Assembly (NCBI RefSeq): GCF_001423265.1
Contig: NZ_LMND01000023.1
Location: forward strand, 1 to 64,000
Length of the DNA: 64,000 bases
Origin: Methylobacterium sp. Leaf108
Lineage (GTDB): Bacteria > Pseudomonadota > Alphaproteobacteria > Rhizobiales > Beijerinckiaceae
Reading direction: 5' to 3'
Below are positions 56,389 through 64,000 of this stretch, one piece after another. The position numbers were made by a program, and so were the translations under genes. Position 1 is the first letter of the stretch. Every line of letters begins with the position of its first letter. A model generated the notes under the pieces. It was not told the DNA's origin, ran no database searches, and saw only the letters and a list, made by a program, of their open reading frames with translations.

Positions 56389-57678
56389 TCAGCTGCGATC
56401 GGCGCAGGGCTCGGTCCGGGCCGGCCAGTCGGGATGGGCGGCGCGGAAGGCGATGACGAGGGTGTCGAGGCGGGCATCGACGAGGGCGCGCTCCTGCGCG
56501 ATCGGCGCCACCGAAGGCGCCCATTTCGCCCCGTCCCAGGTCTGCAGCGACAGGGCGGGACGGCCGCCGTGGTCGCGGCAATCGAAGCTCACCGCACGGG
56601 CGAAGCCCGCGAGCCCGAGCTCCTTCCAGCGAATGCCATCGATGGACAGGGTCTCGAACCCCCGCCTGATCCCGTCGCCCGTGAGGCCGCCCTGTGTTCG
56701 CCCATGCCCCCGGATCGCCTCGGCGAGGAGGACCGCGCCGTAGACGCCGCGGTTGTAGAGAGGTTCGCCGGAACCGTCTTTTGGCGTGCGCGAGAGGCCG
56801 CGGTCGATGACGTGCACGTCGATCTCGTCGAAGGCCGGGAAGTGGTCGCCGAAGGCGTGGCGGCTGACCTCGCGGAACCCGCGCGCGCCCGTGCCGAGCC
56901 GGTGCAGCACGGTGTCGTCGGGCCAGTGCAGGGCCACCAGCCTGTCCGGCGGCATGCCCGCCGCCAGGGCGTCCTCGACGGCCGTGTCCGCCTTCGGGCC
57001 GCGCCCGAGCAGGACCAGATAGTCCGGGCGCTGCGGTCCCAGGTCGCGCAGGCCGCCGGCCTCGCCGGACAGTGCGTAGAACCTCGGCGTGAAGCCGAGC
57101 CGGGCGGCGAGGTCGCGCATCACGTCGAGGGAGGCGGGATCCGCCGTCTCGGCGTCGTGGACCAGCCCGATCGAGAGGCCCGTCAGGTCGGCTTCGCGCC
57201 CTGTGAGATCGGCGATGGCACGAACGGCGACGGTGATGCCGCCCAGGGTCGCGTCCGACGGGTTGAACAGCCAGGGCATCACGTCGCCGCGGGTGGCCAC
57301 GGCGAACCCGTCCGCCAGGGACAGCATCGGAACGCGGGCTCGCCCGGCGACGGCGGCCAGCGCCCGCGTTGTCGCCCGTTCGGTGGCCAGCACCACGACG
57401 GCGCCGGCCGCCACGGCCTGTCCGTGGCAGGCGGCGGCCTTCGCCTCATCGGCACCGACCTCGCATTCGAGGATCGTGAGGGGGCGGCCCGCGACGCCGC
57501 CGTCGCGCCGGTCGAGCATCGTGAGGTAGTCGCGCGCACCGTTGGCGATGCGGGTGCCGCTCGCGGCCGCCGGCCCGGTGCGGTCGGTCAGCAGCGCCAC
57601 CACCAGCGGCTCGCCCAAGGCGGTCGTGGCCGCCAGCATCGCGGCGATGCCGGCGATCCATCCCGCAGATCTGGCCAT
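56389..57678 (-). CDS. Periplasmic ligand-binding protein (branched-chain amino acid type fold)
   Basis: 429 residues from ATG 57678. A signal peptide (SAGWIAGIAAMLAATTALG) is followed by a type I periplasmic-binding fold: LVVALLTDRTGPAAASGTRI, ANGARDYLTMLDRRDGGVAG, and LYNRGVYGAVLLAEAIRGHG near the C-terminus, a pattern of HAAT/LivK-like ABC binding proteins. No permease or ATPase genes are adjacent. It begins 92 bp after the stop of the histidine kinase gene on the same strand, so it may be co-expressed with the kinase. Ligand unknown. Confidence 0.87.
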   Translation of the reverse strand: MARSAGWIAGIAAMLAATTALGEPLVVALLTDRTGPAAASGTRIANGARDYLTMLDRRDGGVAGRPLTILECEVGADEAKAAACHGQAVAAGAVVVLATERATTRALAAVAGRARVPMLSLADGFAVATRGDVMPWLFNPSDATLGGITVAVRAIADLTGREADLTGLSIGLVHDAETADPASLDVMRDLAARLGFTPRFYALSGEAGGLRDLGPQRPDYLVLLGRGPKADTAVEDALAAGMPPDRLVALHWPDDTVLHRLGTGARGFREVSRHAFGDHFPAFDEIDVHVIDRGLSRTPKDGSGEPLYNRGVYGAVLLAEAIRGHGRTQGGLTGDGIRRGFETLSIDGIRWKELGLAGFARAVSFDCRDHGGRPALSLQTWDGAKWAPSVAPIAQERALVDARLDTLVIAFRAAHPDWPARTEPCADRS

Positions 57679-57770
57679 GCCGCTCGCTCCCCGCCCCGCA
57701 CCGGTCCAGACCGGTACCGGAGGGCGAACCACGGCCCGGGCGCCCTGGCAAGGGCGTCGCGGGCGCCGGT

Positions 57771-60314
57771 TCAGGCGCTGAGGGCCGGGGGGAACAGCAT
57801 CTCGACGAGGGTGCCCTCGTCCTTGTGGCTGGTGATGCGCAGGCGCCCGCGGTTGGCCTCCACCAGGGCCTTGGTCAGCGGCAGGCCGAGGCCGGTGCTG
57901 CCCCGCGGCGTCGGCGCGGCGGTCTTGCGGTAGGGCTCGAGCACGGTCTCGACCTCGTCGGGCGTCATGCCGACGCCGGTGTCGCGGACCCGCAGGGCGA
58001 TCTCGCCGCGGTCGGCCATGGTGGTGGAGACGATCACCTGCCCGCCCGCCTGGGTGAAGCGGATGGCGTTGGCGATCACGTTCAGGGCCGCCTGGCGCAC
58101 CGAGGGCTCGTCGGCCACGAGGCGCGTCAGGTTCTCGGAGAAGCTTGTGCGGATCACGATCCGGTCCCTGGCGGCCTGCGGGAGCATCATCGCCACGCAA
58201 CTCGACACGATGTCGTTGAGCGGCACCTCGGTGAAGGCGAGGTCCCGCCGCCCGGCCTCGAGGCTCGCCAGATCGGCGAGATCCTTGACGACGGCGAGCA
58301 CGTGCTCTCCGGACGCCCGGATGTCGTGCAGGCACTCCCGGTACCGCTCGTTCTCCAAGGGGCCGAACTGCTCGGTGAGCATCGCGTCGGTGAAGCCGAG
58401 GATGCCGTCGAGGGGGGGGCGGACCTCGTGGTTGATCTTGGCGAGGATCTCGGACTTCAGCCCGGCCGCTGCCCGGTCCGGCTCCGCCTCCGTCTGCATC
58501 GCGCGCAGCAGCAGGAGCGATCGTCTCTCGCCTGCTCCGCTCAGGGGGACACGGCGCATCTGGAGGGTGAGCGGGCCGTTCGCGCCCTCGACGACGACCT
58601 GGCGCGGCTCCGGGCCGTCCGGCACCCGCGCGCCGGGGCGGTGGGCGACGCCGGACAACAGCGACGCGACCCCCGCGCCGACGACCTCGCGCGCATCGAG
58701 GCCGAGCAGCCGCGCCGCCGGCCTGTTGACGCCGAGGATGCGGCCGGCGGCATCGAGGGTGACGACGCCGTCGTCGAGGCTGTCGAGCACGGCCAGGACC
58801 TCGGCGGACCGGCGTCCCGCGAAGTCCTGCGCCACCCGCGCCGCGGCGAGGGCGACGTCGGGGGCCTCGGCGGCGACCTCGCGGATCAGAAGCAGCTCGG
58901 CCGATCCGCCCTGCCACGGGATCTCGCAGCGCGACACCGACACGCCGACGCTGCCGCCCTCGCGGCGGAACAGCAGCGCCGGGCTTTCCACCCGCGCCAG
59001 GTCCTCCGGTGGCCGGCCATGGAACAGGCGCGCGAGCCCCCCGGCGGCCACCAGGCCGTCGATGTCGGCGAAACCCGCCAGCGTCAGCATCGTCGGGTTG
59101 GCGAAGATCGGATGTCCGGCGCGGCAGACCAGCACCGCCGCCGGGAGCCGGACCAGGATCGCGATCGGATCGGCGCGCGCCTCGTCGCCGGGCGCGTCCG
59201 GTTCGGGCGCCCGCGGAACGGGGGCGGGAAACGGCATCACGTCGCCGCCGGGACCGTCGCGCCTTTCCGCGGTCCGGTCGGGTTCGTCGCCGGCGAAGCG
59301 CGCGCCGAGCGCCCGCGCGATCTCGCGAAAGGCATCGTGCTCGTCGCCCGACAGATGCGGATCGGACGCCGCCGCTCCGATCTCGACGGGCTCGTCCGCT
59401 GGCGGTGGCGTCGGGCCGTCGGCGATCACGGACACGGCCGGCTCCGTCACCGGATCCGAAGCCTGCGGAGCCGGATCGTCCGGCGGCTCGGCAGGGCGCT
59501 CGTCGACGGGGAGCGGGCGCAGCAGCCCGAAGCCGCCGTAGCCCGAGAACGGTTGCCCGGCGCGGGCCAGGGGCGTCCCGGAAAGCTCCATCTCGAACCG
59601 AGCCGGGAAGCCCGGCCGGCGCAGGACGAGGGAGATCGCCCGGAAGGTCCGTTGCTGCGCCAGCGCGGCGAGCAACCCCTCGGCATCGGTCAGCACCCGC
59701 GATTCGGCGAGGCCCTGCCACGATGCGCCGAGCATCGCCGATTGCACCAGCGCACCGGCCGGGCCTGCGATCGCGCCGAGGCGATCCTCGCCGTCGCTGC
59801 GCCAGGTGAAGCGCGCCGGCCCCTCGGCCGGTATCGTCGGCTCCGCCTCGGGTTCCGGCTGGGCCGCGGGTGGCACGACCCGCCGACCGACCGGCGCTTC
59901 GGCCGCGGGCCGGAGGCGGGGGAGACGGCCGGTGACGATCAACGCGATGACGGGGCCGCCCTCCCCGTCCGCCCTGACGACGAGGCAGGTGGCGGAGGGC
60001 TGGATACGGCGGCGATCGAACTGGAGCCGGGCCAGGGCCGGACCGTCGCCGCTCAGCCCGATCCGGCCGACCTGGGCCTTCAGCCCGACCGCAGGGTCGA
60101 TGCGATCGCCGGCCCCGGCCAGTCCCGCCCGCAGGGGGGCGGCCGCCTCGGACGCATGGAGGATCGCTTCCGCAGCCGCGTCGAGGATCAGCAGCGCACA
60201 GGCCGGCGCGGCCAGGAGCGGGCCGAGCCGGCGGTCGTCGGCCCACCGCGCCAAAACCACGCCGAGGGCATCGGCGCCACCATCGCGATCCTCGCGCTGC
60301 TCCCGATTGGACAT
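57771..60314 (-). CDS. Cytoplasmic PAS sensor histidine kinase (PdhS-like core)
   Basis: 847 residues from ATG 60314, no membrane segment. A long N-terminal half rich in Ala/Pro/Glu of unassigned fold contains LLILDAAAEAILHASEAAAP and PAS-like stretches (AVLVCRAGHPIFANPTMLTL near 400; VLDSLDDGVVTLDAAGRILG near 520). The C-terminal HisKA has His629 in KINHEVRPPLDGILGFTDAM, and the HATPase has VRQAALNVIANAIRF (N box), LRVRDTGVGMTPDEVETVLE (G1) and RGSTGLGLPLTKALVEANRG (G2). The H box resembles PdhS/DivJ-type kinases. A run of eight C encodes the Pro-Pro after the His. No response regulator is adjacent. Confidence 0.9.
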   Translation of the reverse strand: MSNREQREDRDGGADALGVVLARWADDRRLGPLLAAPACALLILDAAAEAILHASEAAAPLRAGLAGAGDRIDPAVGLKAQVGRIGLSGDGPALARLQFDRRRIQPSATCLVVRADGEGGPVIALIVTGRLPRLRPAAEAPVGRRVVPPAAQPEPEAEPTIPAEGPARFTWRSDGEDRLGAIAGPAGALVQSAMLGASWQGLAESRVLTDAEGLLAALAQQRTFRAISLVLRRPGFPARFEMELSGTPLARAGQPFSGYGGFGLLRPLPVDERPAEPPDDPAPQASDPVTEPAVSVIADGPTPPPADEPVEIGAAASDPHLSGDEHDAFREIARALGARFAGDEPDRTAERRDGPGGDVMPFPAPVPRAPEPDAPGDEARADPIAILVRLPAAVLVCRAGHPIFANPTMLTLAGFADIDGLVAAGGLARLFHGRPPEDLARVESPALLFRREGGSVGVSVSRCEIPWQGGSAELLLIREVAAEAPDVALAAARVAQDFAGRRSAEVLAVLDSLDDGVVTLDAAGRILGVNRPAARLLGLDAREVVGAGVASLLSGVAHRPGARVPDGPEPRQVVVEGANGPLTLQMRRVPLSGAGERRSLLLLRAMQTEAEPDRAAAGLKSEILAKINHEVRPPLDGILGFTDAMLTEQFGPLENERYRECLHDIRASGEHVLAVVKDLADLASLEAGRRDLAFTEVPLNDIVSSCVAMMLPQAARDRIVIRTSFSENLTRLVADEPSVRQAALNVIANAIRFTQAGGQVIVSTTMADRGEIALRVRDTGVGMTPDEVETVLEPYRKTAAPTPRGSTGLGLPLTKALVEANRGRLRITSHKDEGTLVEMLFPPALSA

Positions 60315-60515
60315 TCAAACCCGTTTTGCGTCACACCAATGCGGTCTGCGACCGTTAGTACGGCATTGCGCACCAGGATGTCGGCACCTAAGGGAGCCAA
60401 CACACGTTTACGCGATGTCAACCTTAATGCGCTCGGCCCGGCTGTCATAGGCGAACGAGCGTGTTATTGTGCAGCGCACAACGATGCATCAACAAGCAAG
60501 TCCGAGGAGACGATC

Positions 60516-61004
60516 ATGAGCAACATTCCGTCCTACGAGGTTCCCGCCGAGATGCGCGATTTCGCCGAGAAGAGTGTCGATCAGGCTCGCAAGGCTTTCG
60601 ATTCCTTCATCGGCGCCGCCCGCAAGACCGCCGAGACGGTCCACGGCTCCACCGAGACCGCCCGCACCAGCGCCCAGGACATGTCGGCCCGCGGCTTCGA
60701 GTTCGCCGAGCAGAACGTGACCGCCGCCTTCGACCTCGCCCAGAAGCTCGTGCGCTCCCGCGACGTCCAGGAGGCGATGCAGCACCAGGCCGAGTTTGTG
60801 CGCAACCAGTTCGCCGCGATCCAGGCCCAGGCCAAGGAGTTCGGTGGCCTCGCCCAGTCGGTGATGCAGCAGAGCGCCGAGAAGGCGAAGTCCGCCATGG
60901 AGCAGGGCGCCCAGCAGGCCCGCCAGGCCATGGAGCAGGGTACCGAGCAGGCTCGCAAGGCCGGCGAGGACATGCAGAACGCCGCCCGCAACGCCACCAA
61001 CTGA
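60516..61004 (+). CDS. Phasin family protein
   Basis: 162 residues from ATG 60516 with GAGGAGACGATC upstream. Small, all-helical, Ala/Gln-rich: EMRDFAEKSVDQARKAFDSF is the phasin_2 start, and QEAMQHQAEFVRNQFAAIQA and a tail of repeated AMEQGxQQAR units follow. Phasins coat polyhydroxybutyrate granules and control their size and number. Starts 201 bp from the divergent kinase gene; a strong terminator follows. No PHB synthesis gene is in the window. Confidence 0.93.
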   Translation: MSNIPSYEVPAEMRDFAEKSVDQARKAFDSFIGAARKTAETVHGSTETARTSAQDMSARGFEFAEQNVTAAFDLAQKLVRSRDVQEAMQHQAEFVRNQFAAIQAQAKEFGGLAQSVMQQSAEKAKSAMEQGAQQARQAMEQGTEQARKAGEDMQNAARNATN

Positions 61005-61046
61005 TTCGCGGACCCAAGTCCGTCCGTGAATCCGTCCGTGACGGCC

Positions 61047-61077
61047 GGCCCGCCCCACGCCATGGGGCGGGCCCTTT
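61047..61077 (+). terminator. Intrinsic terminator after the phasin gene
   Basis: Perfect 11-bp stem GGCCCGCCCCA/TGGGGCGGGCC with a CGCCA loop, followed by CTTTC. The U-run is short but the stem is very strong; 43 bp beyond the phasin stop. Confidence 0.8.
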
Positions 61078-61209
61078 CATGTCCGACAGGTTTTCGGGGT
61101 CCGGCGCCGGGCGCCGCCTTTTTTCCGGCATGGCGGGGCCATAACGCCTGCCTCGCGGCCCGCACATCGCGTTCTCGGGGGCCGGATCCTCACAGGGGCG
61201 ACCACAGCC

Positions 61210-61533
61210 ATGCGTCTTGCCTATCGAATCGGTCTCAGCGCCGTGATCCTCGCCAGCGCCATCGGATCGCAGACGGCCAGCGCCCAGTACTACGGCGGCT
61301 ACGACCGTCCGCCGCCGCCCCGCTACCAGGAGGACGACGGCTACGACCGTCCGCCGCCGCGCCGCCGCGCCGTCGGACTGAACTGCGACGCCGTCCAGTC
61401 CGGCATCTCCGGGCTGCAGCCGTTCTCCTGCCCGCTGCCCGGGCCGAGGCCGCTCGGCGCCCGCTGCTTCTGCGACATGCCGATCGCCTCCTTCAGCGCG
61501 CCGCAGACGGCGGTGGGACGGGTGGTCCCGTAG
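61210..61533 (+). CDS. Small exported protein of unknown function
   Basis: 107 residues from ATG 61210. Signal peptide (IGLSAVILASAIGSQTASA), then a Tyr/Pro/Arg-rich segment with a repeated YDRPPP motif, then a C-terminal part with four Cys (LNCDAVQSGISGLQPFSCPL, ARCFCDMP) that could form disulfides in the periplasm. No family recognised. Convergent with the third L,D-transpeptidase gene; a hairpin between them may serve both. Confidence 0.78.
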   Translation: MRLAYRIGLSAVILASAIGSQTASAQYYGGYDRPPPPRYQEDDGYDRPPPRRRAVGLNCDAVQSGISGLQPFSCPLPGPRPLGARCFCDMPIASFSAPQTAVGRVVP

Positions 61534-61549
61534 GATATCGGAACGCAAG

Positions 61550-61584
61550 ACGGCCGCGCCGCCCCGTGAGGGCGACGCGGCCGT
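61550..61584. terminator. Hairpin between convergent genes
   Basis: Arms ACGGCCGCG (61550-61558) and CGCGGCCGT (61576-61584) with an inner GCCC/GGGC pair. T-content after either arm is low (TTCTG on plus, TCTTG on minus), so termination efficiency is uncertain, but the position between two convergent stops fits. Confidence 0.55.
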
Positions 61585-61609
61585 TCTGCAGATTCGGAAG
61601 AACCGCGGT

Positions 61610-62284
61610 TCAGTTCAGGACGACGACCTTGGCGCCGACCTTCACGCGCTCGTAGAGATCGGTGACGTCCTCGTTGGTCATCCGGATGCAGCCGGACGAG
61701 ACCGCCTGGCCGATCGTGTCGGGCTCGTTGGAGCCGTGGATGCGGTACTCGGTATTGCCGATGTACATCGCACGGGCACCGAGCGGGTTCTCGACACCGC
61801 CGGCCATGTAGCGCGGCAGGTCGGGACGACGGGCCAGCATCGCGGCCGGGGGCGTCCACGACGGCCACTCGCGCTTGGCGGTCACGGTCTTGGTGCCGGA
61901 CCAGGTGAAGCCGGGGCGCCCGACGCCGACGCCGTAACGGATCGCCTCGCCACCCGGCAGCACGAAGTACAGGCGCCGCTCGGCGGTGGAGACGACGATG
62001 GTGCCCGGCTTGTAGTTGGCATTGAACGCGACGAGCTCGCGGGGGATCGGCGCCACCTGCGCCTGGGGTGCCGCCTGGACCGAATAGCCCCGCGATCCGT
62101 AGCCCGGCTCGACGCCGCGCGGCGCGGTATAGGGGTCGTAGGCCGGATCCGAGTAGTATTCCTCGCCGGCGTTGGTCTCGAATGGATCGTAGGGCGCTGC
62201 CGTGACCGGTGACGCGCCGAGAACACAGATCCCGATGACGCCTGCACCGAGAACGCCCGCGAGGGCCGTAGCCAAGGTCTTCAT
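61610..62284 (-). CDS. L,D-transpeptidase, motif variant
   Basis: 224 residues from ATG 62284. Signal peptide (LATALAGVLGAGVIGICVLG, ending near PVTAA), then a Tyr/Pro-rich spacer of ~60 residues, then the YkuD domain: PGTIVVSTAERRLYFVLPGG, GFTWSGTKTVTAKREWPSWT, YRIHGSNEP, and the active site IGQAVSSGCIRMTNEDVTDL with Cys199. The position before Gly-Cys is Ser instead of His. Very similar in layout to the short enzyme at 44780, suggesting paralogues. Probably anchors or crosslinks peptidoglycan in the periplasm. AAGGG precedes the start. Confidence 0.94.
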   Translation of the reverse strand: MKTLATALAGVLGAGVIGICVLGASPVTAAPYDPFETNAGEEYYSDPAYDPYTAPRGVEPGYGSRGYSVQAAPQAQVAPIPRELVAFNANYKPGTIVVSTAERRLYFVLPGGEAIRYGVGVGRPGFTWSGTKTVTAKREWPSWTPPAAMLARRPDLPRYMAGGVENPLGARAMYIGNTEYRIHGSNEPDTIGQAVSSGCIRMTNEDVTDLYERVKVGAKVVVLN

Positions 62285-62467
62285 GATGGAACCCTTACCT
62301 GCGCGATAACCTTTGCCATACAAGCGTGGGCATAGGCGGCGGGTTCCCTGGTCTGTCGTGTTTTCGCGCACCGCGATGGACGAATGGTGAAAGGCGGATG
62401 TCTGGCGGCGATCGAAGGCAATGTCGCCGTCGAAACGTCGGGCCGCCGCCGCGATCCGCAGTGCCCG

Positions 62468-63085
62468 TCAGGCGGTGCGCAGCCCGGCCGCCGCCGCGGC
62501 GTTGCGCCGGATCGTGTCGGGGTCCGGGGTGCCGGCCGGAACCACCCAGCTCCCCCCGACGCACAGGACGGACTTGAACGCGAGCCACTCCGGGGCCGAG
62601 GCCTCGGTGATGCCGCCGGTGGGGCAGAACCGGACCTGACCGAACGGCCCTGCCAGGGCCTTGAGCGCCTTCAGGCCGCCGGCGGCCTCCGCGGGAAAGA
62701 ACTTGAACCGGTCGAGCCCGTGGTCGAGCCCGCGCATGATGTCGGCCGCATTGGCGATGCCCGGCAGATAGGGAATTCCGCTGTCGAGGGCGGCCCTGGT
62801 CAGCGGATCGGTGAGGCCGGGGCTGACGACGAAACGCGCGCCGGCCGCGAGCGCGGCGTCGAGGTCCCTGCCGTTCAGGACGGTGCCGGCGCCCACGACC
62901 GCGCCCTCCACCGTGGCCATCTCGCGGATGACCTCGAGGGCGGCGGGCGTGCGCAGGGTGACTTCGAGGGCGGTGAGTCCCCCCTCCACCAGTGCTTGCG
63001 CGATGGGGATGGCGTCGCGGGCATTCTCCACCACGAGGACGGGGATCACGGGGACGGAGCGCATCAGGGCGTCGATGGCGGACAT
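62468..63085 (-). CDS. eda: 2-dehydro-3-deoxy-phosphogluconate aldolase
   Basis: 205 residues from ATG 63085. Class I aldolase splitting KDPG into pyruvate and glyceraldehyde 3-phosphate, the last step of the Entner-Doudoroff pathway. [20 protein letters not shown], the Glu in [38 protein letters not shown], the Schiff-base Lys in [20 protein letters not shown] and [18 protein letters not shown] are all present. It lies 64 bp downstream of edd on the same strand, so the two genes are probably one operon. Confidence 0.96.
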   Translation of the reverse strand: MSAIDALMRSVPVIPVLVVENARDAIPIAQALVEGGLTALEVTLRTPAALEVIREMATVEGAVVGAGTVLNGRDLDAALAAGARFVVSPGLTDPLTRAALDSGIPYLPGIANAADIMRGLDHGLDRFKFFPAEAAGGLKALKALAGPFGQVRFCPTGGITEASAPEWLAFKSVLCVGGSWVVPAGTPDPDTIRRNAAAAAGLRTA

Positions 63086-63149
63086 CGGAAGTATCCTCGG
63101 CTGAAGGTGTCGGTGCCCTCCCCTGTCGCGGGGAGGGCGGAGGCGCGAC

Positions 63150-64000
63150 TTACAGGCCGGCCGCCGCCAGCATCGCGGAGGCGCCCTGCTCGGCCCCGTC
63201 CGCCCCCTGGCGCATGAAGGCGAAGAGCTCGCGCCCGGTGCCGAAGGCCGGAGGGGGCGCCACCGCGTCCTTGCGGGCGGCCCATTCCGCCGGATCGACC
63301 AGGGCGACCAGGCTCCCCTCCTCCGCGCTGAGGCGCACGCGATCGCCGTCGCGCAGCTTGGCCAGAGGGCCGCCGCCCAGGGCCTCGGGGCTCAGGTGGA
63401 TCGCCGCGGGCACCTTGCCCGACGCCCCCGACATCCGCCCGTCGGTGACCAGCGCCACCCGGAAGCCCCGGTCCTGGAGCACGCCGAGCTGGGGCGTGAG
63501 CTTGTGCAGTTCGGGCATGCCGTTGGCCTTGGGGCCCTGGAAGCGCACGACCACCACCACGTCGCGTTCGAGTTCCCCGGCCTTGAACGCGGCGAGCACG
63601 TCGTCCTGGTCGTCGAAGACACGGGCCGGGGCCTCCACCGTCCAGCGCTCGGGATCGACCGCGCTGGTCTTGAAGGTGGCCCGGCCGAGGTTGCCCTGGA
63701 CCAGCCGCATGCCGCCGTCGGCCTTGAAGGCGTTGGCCGGCGCGCGCAGGATCGACTCGTCGTGCGAGCGGTCGGGGGCGTCCTCGAAGACGAGGTCGTC
63801 CTCGATCAGCTTGGGGTCGCGGGCGTGGTCGCGCAGGCGCGTGCCGGCCACCGTGAGGATGTCGTCGTGCAACAGCCCGGCGTCGATCAGGCTGGCGATG
63901 ACGTAGCTCATGCCGCCGGCGGCATGGAAGTGGTTCACGTCGCCCGAGCCGTTGGGATAGACCTTGGCCACCTGCGGCACCACCGCCGAGAGCCGGTCGA
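63150..64000 (-). CDS. edd: 6-phosphogluconate dehydratase, C-terminal part (cut by window edge)
   Basis: The frame runs off base 64000; about 283 codons of the 3' half are visible. IlvD/Edd family Fe-S dehydratase converting 6-phosphogluconate to [24 protein letters not shown], a stretch with [20 protein letters not shown], and [20 protein letters not shown] are the Edd pattern, with the MSGASG segment conserved in the family. The N-terminal Fe-S cysteines lie outside the window. Upstream of eda, 64 bp apart. Confidence 0.95.
   Translation of the reverse strand, partial: DRLSAVVPQVAKVYPNGSGDVNHFHAAGGMSYVIASLIDAGLLHDDILTVAGTRLRDHARDPKLIEDDLVFEDAPDRSHDESILRAPANAFKADGGMRLVQGNLGRATFKTSAVDPERWTVEAPARVFDDQDDVLAAFKAGELERDVVVVVRFQGPKANGMPELHKLTPQLGVLQDRGFRVALVTDGRMSGASGKVPAAIHLSPEALGGGPLAKLRDGDRVRLSAEEGSLVALVDPAEWAARKDAVAPPPAFGTGRELFAFMRQGADGAEQGASAMLAAAGL

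Noticed and set aside
56389-60318. One continuous frame joining the histidine kinase region and the binding protein
   Set aside because: The upstream part is an out-of-frame shadow of the kinase; the binding protein has its own signal peptide and ATG at 57678.
57825-60515. Long plus-strand open frame leading into the phasin
   Set aside because: Shadow of the kinase gene; phasin homology, ribosome-binding site and start are all at 60516.

Overview
The window is a chromosomal segment of a very GC-rich alphaproteobacterium, most likely from the Methylobacterium/Methylorubrum group (Hyphomicrobiales). The support is the strongly G/C-biased third codon positions, frequent GTG starts, ATGA-type stop/start overlaps, and alphaproteobacterial small families (DUF1674, DUF2794, DUF1236, YraN). 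The genus is an inference from overall resemblance; no rRNA lies in the window. I saw no tRNA, insertion sequence, prophage, CRISPR array or origin. Almost everything is core or conserved accessory housekeeping DNA.

Layout: 1-3.8 kb is the str operon on the minus strand (rpsL-rpsG-fusA-tuf, tuf cut by the left edge) with a plausible promoter and long leader. 3.9-7.1 kb holds a flavin monooxygenase with a small zinc-finger gene, divergent from map-radC. 7.3-11.5 kb is a four-gene set: circularly permuted ATP-grasp, alpha-E protein, transglutaminase-like protease and the proteasome homologue Anbu, followed by a class III nucleotide cyclase. 12.9-16 kb is a TPP riboswitch and the thiOSGE thiamin thiazole operon. 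16.2-22 kb has a membrane-anchored coiled-coil protein, an M3 oligopeptidase and two exported cell-wall proteins (extensin-like and L,D-transpeptidase). 22-24.9 kb is a YehZYW-type osmoprotectant ABC importer with no ATPase gene beside it.

25-33.6 kb carries a lone receiver-domain protein, yraN-rsmI, an LpoA-like lipoprotein, a lytic transglycosylase, hemW-rdgB-rph (overlapping genes), a His-rich exported peptide and hrcA. 33.6-42 kb has a glycine-rich DUF1236 protein, a tartrate/D-malate dehydrogenase, a GDSL esterase divergent from a YbbA/YbbP ABC pair, and a membrane diguanylate cyclase. 42.3-52 kb holds a BI-1 family protein, DUF2794, a strong candidate small RNA, bluB, a second L,D-transpeptidase, an SdhAF4-like protein, rsmB, a heparinase II/III-like protein, purH and a DUF2252 protein. 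52-64 kb has an MHS-type MFS transporter, acs, a periplasmic binding protein with a cytoplasmic histidine kinase, a phasin, a small exported protein, a third L,D-transpeptidase, and eda-edd of the Entner-Doudoroff pathway (edd cut by the right edge).

Functional themes: translation and ribosome maturation (str operon, map, rsmI, rsmB), cell-wall remodelling (three L,D-transpeptidases, extensin-like protein, lytic transglycosylase, LpoA-like lipoprotein), cofactor synthesis (thiamin thiazole, 5,6-dimethylbenzimidazole, HemW), carbon handling (acs, phasin, eda/edd) and signalling (nucleotide cyclase, GGDEF, histidine kinase, receiver protein). The most notable items are the Anbu operon, a rod-shaped RNA candidate at 43746-43895 with its own promoter and terminator, and the importer lacking an adjacent ATPase.
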